A model generated the notes under the pieces. The model was given only the letters and a program-made list of their open reading frames with translations, ran no database searches and was not told the origin of the DNA. Source: Veillonella sp. 3310 (lineage in GTDB: Bacteria; Bacillota; Negativicutes; Veillonellales; Veillonellaceae). Taken from it: DNA of 64,000 nucleotides. The stretch is from NCBI RefSeq assembly GCF_003999875.1, contig NZ_RQVJ01000007.1:39590-103589 (forward strand). The letters run 5' to 3'. This document shows, piece after piece, positions 44,552 to 52,697 of this stretch. Numbering within the stretch: position 1 is the stretch's first letter; every line of letters starts with the position of its first letter. The position numbers and the translations under genes were made by a program.

Positions 44552-45454
44552 TTACTTCTTTTTCTCGGTAGAAGTACTATCTTTAGCAGATTCTTTGTCT
44601 TTCAAAATAGAATCCACCGTGATTTCCGTTAATTCTGTTGGGTTATCATAGGTATAAATTTTATTAAATCCTACACCTAATTTTCCTTCATAAGCCTCTA
44701 AAGCACGATTTTTTTCATCTACTTTTACAATGTAAATCAATTGTCCTTGGGTCACACCAATTAAGCGGAATTTTCCTGGAGGATTGATGGCACGCCAGCC
44801 ACCTTCCGTCCCATTGAACATGAATACATCGCCAGTACGTGCATTGTCATAGAAGAACCGATCTTCATTGTAGAACATACCAATACGTCCAATATCCGAG
44901 GCTTGCATATACACACGACGGGTATCATAGTTTGCATCCGTACGATACACACGGTATGCCCCATCGCCTACACGGACTTTCATATACACCACATTCGTTG
45001 CAGCGGAATATGCTACATCCGTAATCCGTGCCCCATTCGGTACAGAATTAATGGTAGTATCAATTTCATGATCTGGTGCTTCTGGATCAATGCGGGCTAA
45101 GACCACATCATTGTGTTTACCACCAAATAAACCAACGATGGCTAAATTGCGATCTGACATCCATTCAAAATAAGATACTTCTCGTTCTTTTAAATCTAGC
45201 GTTACTGGTGCTTCTTTGCCAGCGGTGTAAATATCTACCCGATTCTGTTCCACTACTGCCATGTATTTATGGTCATGGGAATAATAGCGAGTCCCTTCTT
45301 TTACATCAGGAAAGTTTTTATCTACTTCTTCCCCATTGGTGACCTGAAAGTTCGTGGTAGGCGCTAAGTATACTTGATCTAAATAATAATAGACCCCACC
45401 TTGTAATACTAAGCCCAGCAAAAAGGCTGTGGTTACTTTTCCAAAGGTATTCAT
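44552..45454 (-). CDS. Membrane-anchored beta-rich protein of unknown function
   Basis: A 300-residue protein with an N-terminal membrane segment (about residues 7-25) and a large extracytoplasmic body. The body has repeated strand-turn patterns (MAVVEQNRVDIYTAGKEA, FEWMSDRNLAIVGLFGG, VYMKVRVGDGAYRVYRTD) that look like blades of a beta-propeller. A charged Lys/Ser tail ends the protein. It follows the phosphodiester glycosidase-like gene by 8 nt and is probably translated from the same mRNA, suggesting a joint envelope role. No enzymatic signature was seen. Confidence 0.7.
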   Translation of the reverse strand: MNTFGKVTTAFLLGLVLQGGVYYYLDQVYLAPTTNFQVTNGEEVDKNFPDVKEGTRYYSHDHKYMAVVEQNRVDIYTAGKEAPVTLDLKEREVSYFEWMSDRNLAIVGLFGGKHNDVVLARIDPEAPDHEIDTTINSVPNGARITDVAYSAATNVVYMKVRVGDGAYRVYRTDANYDTRRVYMQASDIGRIGMFYNEDRFFYDNARTGDVFMFNGTEGGWRAINPPGKFRLIGVTQGQLIYIVKVDEKNRALEAYEGKLGVGFNKIYTYDNPTELTEITVDSILKDKESAKDSTSTEKKK

Positions 45455-45462
45455 AGACTCTC

Positions 45463-46407
45463 CTATTTTACGATAAATACAGTAGGAATCATACGTTCCC
45501 CTAACAAATCTGCAGGTTTATTCACAGTTTTACCATTATAATACAATGTTGTACTAGAACCTCCATCTAAGTTGGCTGCTATCACAGCCCCTTCTTGGAA
45601 TAGGATATCTTGCACATCACGCAAAGTAGCCCCAGCAGAATAGGCTTGACGACCATCGATGACTAAGAATAGAACCGTACCATCTTTCTTTTGGGCAATG
45701 GCAGTTCTAGGACCGATGCCCCAACCACCATCACCATCGGTAATCATCTTTTTGCCATTCACGATAAGAGGTGGCCCAAAGGTTAAGCCTTCTTTGGCAC
45801 CCATTTCTTTTAATTCCCGTTTGTTATAGGTACCAGCAATTAAGTTACCAGATTTTGTAAATCCGATAAAATCTACCTCTTCATCAGGCCCTACGTCTTT
45901 ACCGATAACATATTCTCCATCATGCAAAATAAATCCATAAGGAGAACGACCTGTACCCGTTCCGTTTGGATCGTGGAAACCACCGCCATTAATAGCAGCT
46001 ACTGCTCCGTTAAGGCGCGCAATATTACTAGTAGTTTCCCCTTTTTCATTCAACTGCGGCGCTGTAGCCACCTGAATGCGACGAGGATCTGGAATTTCCA
46101 ATATAAACCCTGTATACCGCTTAGACTCAATTTTACGCAAATTCAAGGATGTATCTTCTTTCACATCGAATTTAAATAATTCTTGGTTTTCACCTGTACC
46201 TACAGTGCCTACAATTTTTTGCAATTCTTCAGGCGTATAGAGCCATGTAATATATTGCGGGTGACGAGATCGTAAAATAGCGCCCACTACGGTACGTTTA
46301 ATGTTATCAAAAGGCCCAAATAGCACCACGATAGGTGATGTAATAGCCGTAAATATAAACATGAGAAGGATAAACTTTACCCATCCTTTTCTAAAAAAAG
46401 AACCCAT
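45463..46407 (-). CDS. Phosphodiester glycosidase (NAGPA-like) domain protein
   Basis: A 314-residue protein with an N-terminal membrane anchor (about residues 9-28) and a periplasmic phosphodiester glycosidase domain. Family landmarks are AAINGGGFHDPNGTGTGRSPYGF near residue 135, GIGPRTAIAQKKDGTVLFLVIDGRQ near 227, and IAANLDGGSSTTLYYNG near the end. Such domains cleave N-acetylglucosamine-phosphodiester links or trim exopolysaccharide and wall polymers. It lies 23 nt after folK in the same direction, though it has no folate-related role. Confidence 0.85.
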   Translation of the reverse strand: MGSFFRKGWVKFILLMFIFTAITSPIVVLFGPFDNIKRTVVGAILRSRHPQYITWLYTPEELQKIVGTVGTGENQELFKFDVKEDTSLNLRKIESKRYTGFILEIPDPRRIQVATAPQLNEKGETTSNIARLNGAVAAINGGGFHDPNGTGTGRSPYGFILHDGEYVIGKDVGPDEEVDFIGFTKSGNLIAGTYNKRELKEMGAKEGLTFGPPLIVNGKKMITDGDGGWGIGPRTAIAQKKDGTVLFLVIDGRQAYSAGATLRDVQDILFQEGAVIAANLDGGSSTTLYYNGKTVNKPADLLGERMIPTVFIVK

Positions 46408-46430
46408 ATAGTACGCTCCTTTAATTTCTG

Positions 46431-46910
46431 TTAAGATTCTAATACTCGTAATGTTTCTAGGCGAGCACCTATAGATTCTCCTTCATAGGAGAAAGTAGGA
46501 TACACCTCTTGTAAGGGCTCCAACACAAATTGTCGTTCCCAAAAATAAGGATGCGGGACCACTAAATTTGGGGTATGTACTTCAACGCATTGACCCGCTC
46601 CATCTTCTATCCATACAATGTCTAAATCTAACGTTCTAGGTCCCCAGTGAATATCTCGTTGTCTACCTGCCAACCGTTCAACATGCAATACGGTTTCTAA
46701 CATAATCAGTGGTTCTAGACTGGATTGAACTTTCAATATGCCGTTTAAAAATGGCCCTTGTTCCACAGGACCCCATGGCGGTGTTTCTATCCAACTAGAG
46801 TGCTCTACATTAGCCACGCCCTGTACACCACATAATTGGTCTACTGCGAAGGCCAAATACCCTTCTCGGTCGCCGAGATTAGATCCGATGCCCATATAAT
46901 AGGTATACAT
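46431..46910 (-). CDS. folK: 6-hydroxymethyl-dihydropterin pyrophosphokinase
   Basis: A 159-residue HPPK that activates the pterin with pyrophosphate from ATP. The opening MGIGSNLGDREGYL and the signature RxxxRWGPRTLDLDIVW region (QRDIHWGPRTLDLDIVWI) are intact, followed by PHPYFWERQFVLEPL. It overlaps folB by 1 nt. It is the last folate gene in the folE-folP-folB-folK run. Confidence 0.96.
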   Translation of the reverse strand: MYTYYMGIGSNLGDREGYLAFAVDQLCGVQGVANVEHSSWIETPPWGPVEQGPFLNGILKVQSSLEPLIMLETVLHVERLAGRQRDIHWGPRTLDLDIVWIEDGAGQCVEVHTPNLVVPHPYFWERQFVLEPLQEVYPTFSYEGESIGARLETLRVLES

Positions 46911-47272
46911 TATAGTTGACCTCGTGTAATCACAACTTCTACATAGTCCAACACTCCTGGGATAGGCGCCTCTGGTTTACGCACCGTCACTGAAAGTCCC
47001 ACAATTCCCTTATACGTATTCCACAAATCATCTGCAATAAGTGTTCCTACCCGTTCAATCAATCGTTGTGGGGGCCCTTCCACGATAGCTTTTGTTCGTT
47101 CGTACACATCTGCATAATTAATAGAATCTTCAATGCTGTCAGATTGTCCTGGTTTCGTCAAATCTACACCAATGGAAATATCTACAAAAAAACGTTGACC
47201 TAATTCATTTTCGCTAGCTAAATTGCCATGGTATCCATAGAATGCCATATTTCGCAAGTTAATTTTGTCCAT
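46910..47272 (-). CDS. folB: Dihydroneopterin aldolase
   Basis: A 120-residue aldolase that splits dihydroneopterin to hydroxymethyl-dihydropterin. It begins MDKINLRNMAFYGYHGNLASENELGQRF, with the substrate-binding GYHG and the E in LGQRFFVD region. It continues with SINYADVYERTKAIVEGPPQRLIERVGTLIADD, all characteristic. It overlaps both folP and folK by 1 nt, a tightly coupled operon. Confidence 0.97.
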   Translation of the reverse strand: MDKINLRNMAFYGYHGNLASENELGQRFFVDISIGVDLTKPGQSDSIEDSINYADVYERTKAIVEGPPQRLIERVGTLIADDLWNTYKGIVGLSVTVRKPEAPIPGVLDYVEVVITRGQL

Positions 47273-48111
47273 TACTCACCTCGTAATAGTACATCTGCCA
47301 CCGTAATAGCCCGTTTATGCATTTTCACATTATGCACACGCACCATATCTACACCTTGAATCATACCTGTAATGCAAGTCGCTACCGTTCCTTCATCACG
47401 CTCTTCCGCTGGTAATTCATTTAATATGGTACCGATAAACCCCTTACGACTCGGCGCTAATAACACAGGATATTCATAGACTGTAATTTCTCCTAAACGT
47501 TGGATCACTTCCACGTTTTGGGCATAATCTTTACCAAAACCAATACCAATACCTGGGTCGAGCCAAATATTCTGAGGTTTTACCCCTTCTTTTAAAGCTA
47601 AATCTACGGAGGAGAAAAAGAATGCTTTCATATCGTCGATGATATCATCATAATTTGTATGATTCTGATTATGCATAATAATCACAGGCACATCGTATTT
47701 CGCCGCTACTGCCGCCATATCTTTATCATATTTTAAGCCCCAAATATCATTCAAAATATGAGCTCCATGGGATAAGGCAAACTCAGCCGTTTCTGCCCTA
47801 TATGTATCTACAGATACAGGCACCGTAGAGACCTCTAATACAGGCAGCAAAATTTCTTTCATCCGTCCGATTTCGTCAGCCACAGAAATTTGTGTATGCC
47901 CTGGACGGGTGGATTCTACACCTACATCGATAATATCTGCGCCATGCTCAATCATTTGTTTTGCATGAGCTACGGCTGTATCAGATGTATTGTAGCGCCC
48001 TCCATCTGAAAAGGAATCAGGAGTGCCATTTAAAATCCCCATAATTAATGTGCGATCTTTTAGTTCTAATTGTTTACCATCTTGCCAATTATACTTACGG
48101 TACTTAAACAT
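47272..48111 (-). CDS. folP: Dihydropteroate synthase
   Basis: A 279-residue TIM-barrel enzyme joining the pterin pyrophosphate to p-aminobenzoate; the target of sulfonamides. Key segments are IMGILNGTPDSFSDGGRY near residue 24, ADIIDVGVESTRPGH near 59, and PSRKGFIGTIL near 229. No sulfonamide-resistance changes can be judged by eye. It overlaps folE by 8 nt. Confidence 0.97.
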   Translation of the reverse strand: MFKYRKYNWQDGKQLELKDRTLIMGILNGTPDSFSDGGRYNTSDTAVAHAKQMIEHGADIIDVGVESTRPGHTQISVADEIGRMKEILLPVLEVSTVPVSVDTYRAETAEFALSHGAHILNDIWGLKYDKDMAAVAAKYDVPVIIMHNQNHTNYDDIIDDMKAFFFSSVDLALKEGVKPQNIWLDPGIGIGFGKDYAQNVEVIQRLGEITVYEYPVLLAPSRKGFIGTILNELPAEERDEGTVATCITGMIQGVDMVRVHNVKMHKRAITVADVLLRGE

Positions 48112-48670
48112 GATCGTTACCTCCTAATAACACCAACGCTTCCTCTCGTAATACCCCCATAGGCTCTAACACACCTGTAGCTACTATGGTTTTCGCCACC
48201 GTTTTTTGTGATACTTCGCCTTTCATGAGCATACATAAATGAGTGGCTTCTACCATCACCATAGCGCCCAACACATCGCCATCTTCCACTAAAGATGTAG
48301 CAATATCATGGGTGAATCGCTCTTGTAATTGCGGTCGTTTCGCAAAGACATCTACCAATGCTTTCAAACGACCTAAACCAAATACTTTACCGTCCCGTGG
48401 TTGATACACAATGTGCACCTTTCCATAGAAGGGCATCAAATGATGTTCGCATATGGAATAGAACGGAATATGATTCACCGATACTAGACCCGTATGTTCT
48501 GTCGGGTATACATCGCCGAGCGCCTCTTTACCCGTGCTATCACGTCCAGAAAACAAGCTTTCAAATAACGCGGCCACACGCTTCGGCGTATCTGTCATTC
48601 CCTGCGCTTCAAGATCGATACCAAGGCCTTCTAATAATTGGCGCACACCGTCTAGAGCTTGTTCTTTCAT
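48104..48670 (-). CDS. folE: GTP cyclohydrolase I
   Basis: A 188-residue enzyme forming dihydroneopterin triphosphate from GTP. Zinc and active-site segments are SICEHHLMPFYGKVHIVY (Cys and His ligands) and ATHLCMLMKGEVSQKT (second Cys). The start was set at ATG 48670 because the first in-frame ATG overlaps the ribosome site. It is the first folate gene, 9 nt after the ABC-F ATPase. Confidence 0.96.
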   Translation of the reverse strand: MKEQALDGVRQLLEGLGIDLEAQGMTDTPKRVAALFESLFSGRDSTGKEALGDVYPTEHTGLVSVNHIPFYSICEHHLMPFYGKVHIVYQPRDGKVFGLGRLKALVDVFAKRPQLQERFTHDIATSLVEDGDVLGAMVMVEATHLCMLMKGEVSQKTVAKTIVATGVLEPMGVLREEALVLLGGNDHV

Positions 48671-48679
48671 AATCATCTC

Positions 48680-50236
48680 CTAAATAATCTTTGTCGTCCA
48701 ATCTTCGATAGTCCAAATATCAGTCACCCAAGATTCGTAAAATTCCGGTTCATGGCAGACGAGGACGATAGTCCCTTTGAAAGCCTGCAACGCCCGTGCC
48801 AATTCTGCCTTCGCATCCACATCTAAATGGTTCGTCGGTTCATCTAATACAAGTACATTATAGGATTCTTGCATCAATTTACAGAGACGAACTTTGGCAT
48901 TTTCTCCACCAGACAAGACGCGCATTTGACTCGTAATATGCTCATTCGTCAAACCACAACGAGCGAGGGCTGCACGTACCTCGGAATTCGTCAATGACGG
49001 GTACGCATCCCAAATGTAATCCAATGCCGTTTTAGAATTATCTCGGCTATCTTCTTGAGCAAAGTAGCCAATTTGTAAAAACTCCCCTTTTTCTATCTGT
49101 CCAGATAGAGCAGGAATCATGCCTAATAATGTTTTTAATAAGGTCGTTTTCCCTAAGCCATTCACGCCTTGTATAGCGATTTTCTTACCTCGTTCGATAA
49201 CCACTTCCACAGGTCGTGTCAACGGTTCATCATAGCCTAAAACGAGGTCCTTCGCATCCACGATAAAACGACTCGGCGTACGTCCCTCTTTAAATCCAAA
49301 GGATGGTTTTATCTTTTCTTGTGGTTTCTCTAAGATTTCCATTTTTTCTAAACGCTTCGCTCTAGAGTTCGCCATACCACGGGTGGCTACACGGGCCTTG
49401 TTGCGCTGAATAAAATCTTTCATATCTGCCACTTCTTGCTGTTGCCGCTCGTAAGCACGCAAAGCTTGTTGCTTTTTCACTTCGTAGGCCGCTAAGAATT
49501 GGTAATAATCGCCAGTATATCTTGTGAGCTGCGCTTGCTCAATGTGGTAAATGACATTCACCACGGAATTTAAGAACTCCACATCATGAGAAATCAAGAT
49601 AAAGGCATTTTCATAATTTTGCAAATAGTTTTGCAACCATTTAATATGGTCCACGTCCAAATAGTTCGTCGGTTCGTCCAATAGCAAAATTGTAGGTTGC
49701 TCTAACAACAATTTTGTAAGCAATACCTTCGTCCGTTGACCACCACTCAAATCCATCACATCACGATCAAGACCAATATCCATTAAGCCTAAGCCTTGCG
49801 CTGTCCGTTCAATGGTAGCGTCGATTTCATAGAAACCACGTTGCTCTAACATTTCTTGCCATTCGCCGGTAAGCTCCATGAGCGCATTCATTCTATCCTC
49901 AGAACAATCGCCCATTTCTAAATAAGCATCTTGCAATTGTTGTTCAATGCCATAGAGAGAATCAAAGGCCCCTCGTAACACGTCACGAATGGTCATTCCT
50001 TTTTCTAGGACACTATGCTGATCCAAATAGCCTACCGTCACTTGATTAGACCATTCCACTTTACCTTCATCAGGCATCAAGTGGCCCGTAATGATATTTA
50101 AAAAGGTTGACTTTCCTTCTCCATTGGCGCCGATGAGACCCACGTGTTCGCCTTTTAGCAAACGGAAGGATGCATCATCTAATATTTGTCTTGCCCCAAA
50201 TCCATGGGTTACATTGGTTACAGTTAAAACACTCAT
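48680..50236 (-). CDS. ABC-F family ATPase
   Basis: A 518-residue soluble protein with two ABC nucleotide-binding domains and no membrane domain. The Walker A motifs are GANGEGKS near residue 36 and GVNGLGKT near residue 344. The signatures are LSGGQRTK and LSGGENAK, separated by the charged P-site linker (YERQQQEVADMKDFIQRNKARVATRGMANSRAKRL). ABC-F proteins act on the ribosome, clearing stalled complexes or conferring drug resistance. Which subgroup cannot be told by eye. It leads into the folate operon; a promoter candidate (TAGAAA-17-TATAAT) lies upstream. Confidence 0.93.
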   Translation of the reverse strand: MSVLTVTNVTHGFGARQILDDASFRLLKGEHVGLIGANGEGKSTFLNIITGHLMPDEGKVEWSNQVTVGYLDQHSVLEKGMTIRDVLRGAFDSLYGIEQQLQDAYLEMGDCSEDRMNALMELTGEWQEMLEQRGFYEIDATIERTAQGLGLMDIGLDRDVMDLSGGQRTKVLLTKLLLEQPTILLLDEPTNYLDVDHIKWLQNYLQNYENAFILISHDVEFLNSVVNVIYHIEQAQLTRYTGDYYQFLAAYEVKKQQALRAYERQQQEVADMKDFIQRNKARVATRGMANSRAKRLEKMEILEKPQEKIKPSFGFKEGRTPSRFIVDAKDLVLGYDEPLTRPVEVVIERGKKIAIQGVNGLGKTTLLKTLLGMIPALSGQIEKGEFLQIGYFAQEDSRDNSKTALDYIWDAYPSLTNSEVRAALARCGLTNEHITSQMRVLSGGENAKVRLCKLMQESYNVLVLDEPTNHLDVDAKAELARALQAFKGTIVLVCHEPEFYESWVTDIWTIEDWTTKII

Positions 50237-50548
50237 ACTCATTCTCCAAACTATTGTTATGTATCTCTTTATTATACGTTAACATGACAATAATTTCTAG
50301 TTTTTACATATCTGTCCTGTTATTTTTATATTTTCTGTGTATTTACGTATGACACTATGAAAGTGTATACTAATAGCATTCTTAGAATATCCTTCTTCAC
50401 ATATAGTGCGCCTATACAGGTTTTGTTTACCAGATAACAAGACCCAAGATGTTATCCATAACTATAAGAATAGGAACGCATATATTACAAGCATTATAGT
50501 GGCGTTGTTATGTGAAGGTATCTATTACAAACAAAAGGAGAGTGTCCT
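50237..50548. other. Divergent intergenic region with a candidate operator
   Basis: This 312-nt stretch between the ABC-F gene and the B6 kinase holds promoters in both directions. It also contains the inverted repeat GATAACA-10-TGTTATC at 50433-50456, which may be an operator. No gene was seen. Confidence 0.5.
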
Positions 50549-51391
50549 ATGAATCATGTACCTACTATATTATCCATACAAGATATGAGCTCGGTCGGCC
50601 GTTGCTCGTTAACCGTATTCATCCCTTTAGTGAGTGCCTTACGATGCCAACCCATCCCATTACCAACAGCGGTGCTTTGCAATCATTTAGAATATCCTAA
50701 CTTTGAATTGGTGGACATTACTGATCACCTTGAAAGCTTCTACAACTGTTGGAACAAAAATGACATCACCTTCGATGCTATTCAAAGTGGTTTCTTAGCA
50801 TCGCCAGAGCAAATTCGTCTCGTAGAAGATGCCATCGAACGATTCGGCAAAGATAAATTAGTTGTGGTAGACCCCGCTATGGCTGATGATGGCAAACTAT
50901 ATTCCATCTACAACGATGAAATGGTAAAAGAAATGCGTAAGCTCATTACGAAAGCTTTCATTATCAAGCCGAACTACACAGAGGCTTGTTTCCTATTGGA
51001 CATGCCTTATGATCCTACACCACAATCAGAAGAGGTCATCTACGACATGTGCCGCCGTTTGCATGCCCAAGGACCCGAGTATGTGGTCTTATCTAGCTTG
51101 CCATCGGAGGACTCCGCTCTCATTGCCGTCTATCGTGGCAGCACTGACACCATCACCTGGATATCCAATCCATTAGTGCAAGTGAAAGCACACGGAACAG
51201 GGGATACTTTCACAGCAATTCTAACATCCCTCGTATTACGTGGGTACACTCCAGAAGAAGCATCTCGCATTGCCGGTGAATTTACCACAGAGGCAGTGAA
51301 GTTCACACACGAAGAAATCGGCTCCTTGCGTGACGGCTTAGCCCTTGAACTATTATTAGATCGTTTAATTTCCATACCTAATCTACAATAA
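50549..51391 (+). CDS. Pyridoxal/pyridoxamine kinase (vitamin B6 salvage)
   Basis: A 280-residue ribokinase-superfamily kinase that phosphorylates vitamin B6 vitamers or a related pyrimidine. It starts ILSIQDMSSVGRCSLTV, the usual PdxK/PdxY opening, and has the substrate-closing VVVDPAMADDGKLY and the catalytic HGTGDTF (Asp) near residue 218. It is the first gene of a two-gene plus-strand unit, 9 nt before an ECF transporter S component, which supports vitamin salvage. The start at 50549 is behind AAAGGAG. Confidence 0.92.
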   Translation: MNHVPTILSIQDMSSVGRCSLTVFIPLVSALRCQPIPLPTAVLCNHLEYPNFELVDITDHLESFYNCWNKNDITFDAIQSGFLASPEQIRLVEDAIERFGKDKLVVVDPAMADDGKLYSIYNDEMVKEMRKLITKAFIIKPNYTEACFLLDMPYDPTPQSEEVIYDMCRRLHAQGPEYVVLSSLPSEDSALIAVYRGSTDTITWISNPLVQVKAHGTGDTFTAILTSLVLRGYTPEEASRIAGEFTTEAVKFTHEEIGSLRDGLALELLLDRLISIPNLQ

Positions 51392-51400
51392 GGAGGTCCT

Positions 51401-51910
51401 ATGAACTTAAGCATTAAAGACATTATCTATATTGGATTATTATCCGCTTTATGCATTGTATTTACGATCATAAAAGTGCCGTTGCCAACAGGCGCTATGG
51501 TGCACCTTGGTTCTGCCGCCCTATTCTCAATGGCATCCGTGTTCGGCGGGTTCTATGCAGGCCTTGCTGGAGCCATCGGTTCTGGTATCTTTGACCTCAT
51601 CATGGGGCATTCCCAATACACGGTATTCTCCATTGTTATCAAAGGCTTAGCCGGCGTAATCGTAGGCTTGTTAACAGTAGGTTGGAGACCAACTGTGCCA
51701 GTTCGTTCCGTATCTACCTTGCGTTTACTCTTTGCCATGATCGTAGGTGCTATCTGGACAGCGGCAGGGTACTTCGTGGCATGGTGGGTCGTACTAGACA
51801 GCTACATGGCTGCCGTAACAAGACTACCAGCCTCCTTCCTAACCAGCGGCATCGGCATCTTAGTAGCCTTGCTATTAATCCCGATCTTGCGTCGCATCCC
51901 TCGCAAATAA
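51401..51910 (+). CDS. ECF transporter S component, probably for vitamin B6
   Basis: A 169-residue membrane protein with about five to six apolar segments, the size and layout of an energy-coupling-factor substrate-binding component. It has a hydrophilic N-terminus that includes KDIIYIGLLSALCIVFTIIKV, a GAMVHLGSAALF segment and a conserved FDLIMGHSQYT stretch. S components bind a vitamin and plug into a shared EcfAAT module encoded elsewhere. Because it follows a B6 kinase by 9 nt, pyridoxine or a related vitamer is the likely cargo. Substrate is inferred from context only. Confidence 0.83.
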   Translation: MNLSIKDIIYIGLLSALCIVFTIIKVPLPTGAMVHLGSAALFSMASVFGGFYAGLAGAIGSGIFDLIMGHSQYTVFSIVIKGLAGVIVGLLTVGWRPTVPVRSVSTLRLLFAMIVGAIWTAAGYFVAWWVVLDSYMAAVTRLPASFLTSGIGILVALLLIPILRRIPRK

Positions 51911-51911
51911 T

Positions 51912-51940
51912 TTGGCATACCGTTGAAAGTATGGTATACT
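51912..51940 (+). promoter_or_regulatory. Promoter of a predicted small RNA
   Basis: TTGGCA and TATACT are separated by exactly 17 nt, with TGG before the -10 box. It begins 1 nt after the ECF gene's stop codon and points into a gene-free stretch, so it cannot serve an mRNA there. Confidence 0.65.
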
Positions 51941-51946
51941 AGACAT

Positions 51947-52059
51947 AATAAAAGAGAGCCAACAACGTATCGAAGGCGTTAGGCTCATCTCAAGATACTA
52001 GAGAATTGAAATAGCCTAACGTGTTGAGGTGTGCAAGACCTCATTCGTTAGGCTTTTTT
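51947..52059 (+). ncRNA. Predicted small structured RNA, about 113 nt
   Basis: Between its own promoter and a strong terminator this segment carries no ORF of note but folds well. Hairpin A pairs GAGCC and AACG with CGTT and GGCTC around a 9-nt loop (51956-51986). A single-stranded linker follows, then a terminator hairpin. The box CGTTAGGCT occurs at 51977 and 52046, and its complement AGCCTAACG at 52013 can pair with either, allowing an alternative fold. The 5' end is estimated from the -10 box. Family not recognised; it does not match 6S, SRP or tmRNA. Confidence 0.5.
52013..52059 (+). terminator. Terminator after the ECF gene and small RNA
   Basis: AGCCTAACG pairs exactly with CGTTAGGCT, enclosing an inner GAGGT/ACCTC hairpin, followed by TTTTTT. 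The complement can alternatively pair with 51977-51985. Confidence 0.85.
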
Positions 52060-52100
52060 ATATATTCAATACACACAATCAAAACACTGAGGAGTGCCGT

Positions 52101-52136
52101 TATGTGTAGCAGCCTTGTGGCATTTCTTACTACCTA
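52101..52136 (+). CDS. Possible 11-residue leader peptide
   Basis: An ATG behind GAGGAG with a 7-nt spacer encodes MCSSLVAFLTT and then a stop. It is followed after 17 nt by a long hairpin. This is the pattern of a leader peptide or tiny ORF, but nothing on the same strand follows within reach and no promoter was identified, so it may be chance. Confidence 0.2.
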
Positions 52137-52153
52137 AATCATACTACTACAAG

Positions 52154-52220
52154 AAGAGCAGTGCGTGTTCCTGAGCAAACATTATGAAATACCGTTTGTG
52201 AAGGAATATGCACTGCTCTT
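52154..52220. other. 67-nt long hairpin of unknown role
   Basis: AAGAGCAGTGC pairs exactly with GCACTGCTCTT. Inner TTCC/GGAA and CAAAC/GTTTG pairings extend the stem around an AU-rich loop. There is no good T-run on either strand. It lies 42 nt past the thioesterase stop codon and could end that transcript or form part of a small RNA. Confidence 0.45.
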
Positions 52221-52262
52221 CCCTTTATATGATTCAATTACAAAAGCTACAGGCTACATAAC

Positions 52263-52646
52263 TTAATTAGCGACAATTTTACTCATGAACTTTTCATTAT
52301 TGATAATAAAACGTTCATGTGTGCCACGGCCAATAATTTTTTCATCTTCTTTTGCTACTACTTCAAAGGTTACTTTTCTTCCGTCAACGGCGACTACCGT
52401 TGCCATCGCAGTAATTGTTGCACCCAAAGGGCTCGCTGCTTCATGGCTAGTTTCCATGCGAATGCCAACGGATCCTTCGCCATCTCCTAAATCACCTTGA
52501 ATCCCAGTATAGGCTGCTTTTTCCATCAATGCCACCATCGCAGGTGTAGCAAACACAGGTAACGTACCACTCCCTATATACTCCGCTGTATTATTAGCTT
52601 CCACTACCACCGTAGCCATACCAACTTGTCCAATCTCGATTGCCAT
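52263..52646 (-). CDS. FlK-like thioesterase
   Basis: A 127-residue hotdog-fold protein of the fluoroacetyl-CoA-specific thioesterase-like group. Supporting segments are GQVGMATVVVEANNTAEYIGSGTLPVFATPAMVALMEKAA and GTRMETSHEAASPLG-type catalytic region (here IRMETSHEAASPLG). The conserved Thr, Glu and His of FlK appear to be present (T around residue 34, E near 42, H near 68). In most bacteria these proteins have a general acyl-CoA hydrolase role. The start was set at ATG 52646 behind AAAGGAG. It is monocistronic. Confidence 0.85.
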   Translation of the reverse strand: MAIEIGQVGMATVVVEANNTAEYIGSGTLPVFATPAMVALMEKAAYTGIQGDLGDGEGSVGIRMETSHEAASPLGATITAMATVVAVDGRKVTFEVVAKEDEKIIGRGTHERFIINNEKFMSKIVAN

Positions 52647-52697
52647 AAAAACTCCTTTCCAATCTATGCTTACCACAGAATATCATTTGCTTACATT

